Of a DNA stretch of 42,518 bases, positions 42,420 through 42,518 are shown piece by piece; positions within the stretch are counted from its first letter, which is position 1, and each line of letters begins with the position of its first letter. The notes beneath the pieces were generated by a model that did no database searches, was not told the DNA's origin, and saw only the letters and a list, made by a program, of their open reading frames with translations. The translations under genes and the position numbers were made by a program. This stretch comes from Bacteroidales bacterium (GTDB lineage Bacteria > Bacteroidota > Bacteroidia > Bacteroidales > UBA12077), in contig JANQHE010000075.1 of NCBI GenBank assembly GCA_028282785.1, positions 1 to 42,518 of the forward strand. The letters are read 5' to 3'.

Positions 42420-42518
42420 GGCTGTCCAAAAAGTCAAAACCTACTGTCATTACGAGGAGGAACGACGAAGTAATCTATTGATTACAAGAATAAAAAGATT
42501 GCTTCACTTCATTCGCAA
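42420..42518. repeat. Dispersed repeat, second copy, cut by the window edge
   Basis: Begins 9 bases after the T9SS cargo stop. It shares TGTCCAAAAAGTCAAAA (42423-42439) and the TGTCATTAC that follows with the copy at 26202-26310. It then diverges into a longer GAGGAGGAACGACGAAGTAATC segment and AGATTGCTTCACTTCATTCG. The right arm lies outside the window. Confidence 0.75.

Overview
The window looks like a chromosomal piece of an AT-rich Bacteroidota, probably a marine or anaerobic Bacteroidales/Marinilabiliales-type organism. The lineage is inferred from a SusC/SusD pair, type IX secretion (T9SS) C-terminal sorting domains, a LytTR regulator beside a giant propeller sensor kinase, an M49 peptidase, and the general lack of Shine-Dalgarno sites. 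No rRNA, tRNA, CRISPR array or transposase gene was seen.

Layout. 1-5530: SusC-SusD-lipoprotein outer-membrane uptake operon ending in a strong terminator. 5598-6776: two small exported proteins of unclear role. 6806-21938: a sulfur-transfer and electron-transfer island, the centre of interest. 21937-24119: an unknown protein and an OprB-like porin. 24163-26310: an M49 peptidase with a disrupted signal peptide, followed by a dispersed repeat. 26424-31258: TlpA-like thioredoxin, cysteine-rich lipoprotein, DsbA-like protein and giant AsmA protein. 31487-32031: hairpins, an interlocked palindrome and the stranded 3' end of a T9SS cargo gene. 32218-38104: LytTR response regulator, propeller histidine kinase and CreD. 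38121-42518: palindromic repeat, DnaG, SIRT5-like sirtuin, two small T9SS cargo proteins and a second copy of the dispersed repeat.

Sulfur island. Two Crp/Fnr-type regulators on the minus strand are interleaved with plus-strand DsrE2-like and TusA genes. They are followed by a long co-directional run: TusA, YeeE/YedE transporter, rhodanese lipoprotein, tandem-rhodanese lipoprotein, porin, exported sulfurtransferase, second rhodanese-fold lipoprotein, DsrE-like, TusA, MvhD-like iron-sulfur protein, HdrA/QmoA with an inserted GltD-like NAD(P)H module, QmoB/HdrA with a C-terminal winged helix, and QmoC. From the families, I infer that sulfane sulfur crosses the outer membrane through the porin. 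It would be handled by cell-surface or periplasmic rhodaneses, imported by YeeE, and passed along TusA/DsrE. Electrons would move between NAD(P)H, the Qmo-like flavoproteins and quinone. No dsrAB, aprAB, sat, HdrB or lipoate-binding protein is present, so this is neither the canonical sulfate-reduction nor the sHdr arrangement. The oxidised or reduced substrate is not known.

Regulation can partly be read from the DNA. Each regulator has a perfect palindrome just upstream. The predicted recognition helix of the first (RE-x3-R, CRP-like) agrees with its TGTGA-N6-TCACA site. The second (TE-x3-R, FNR-like) agrees with its CTGAT-N4-ATCAG site. The first regulator also has cysteines at positions compatible with an FNR-type iron-sulfur cluster.
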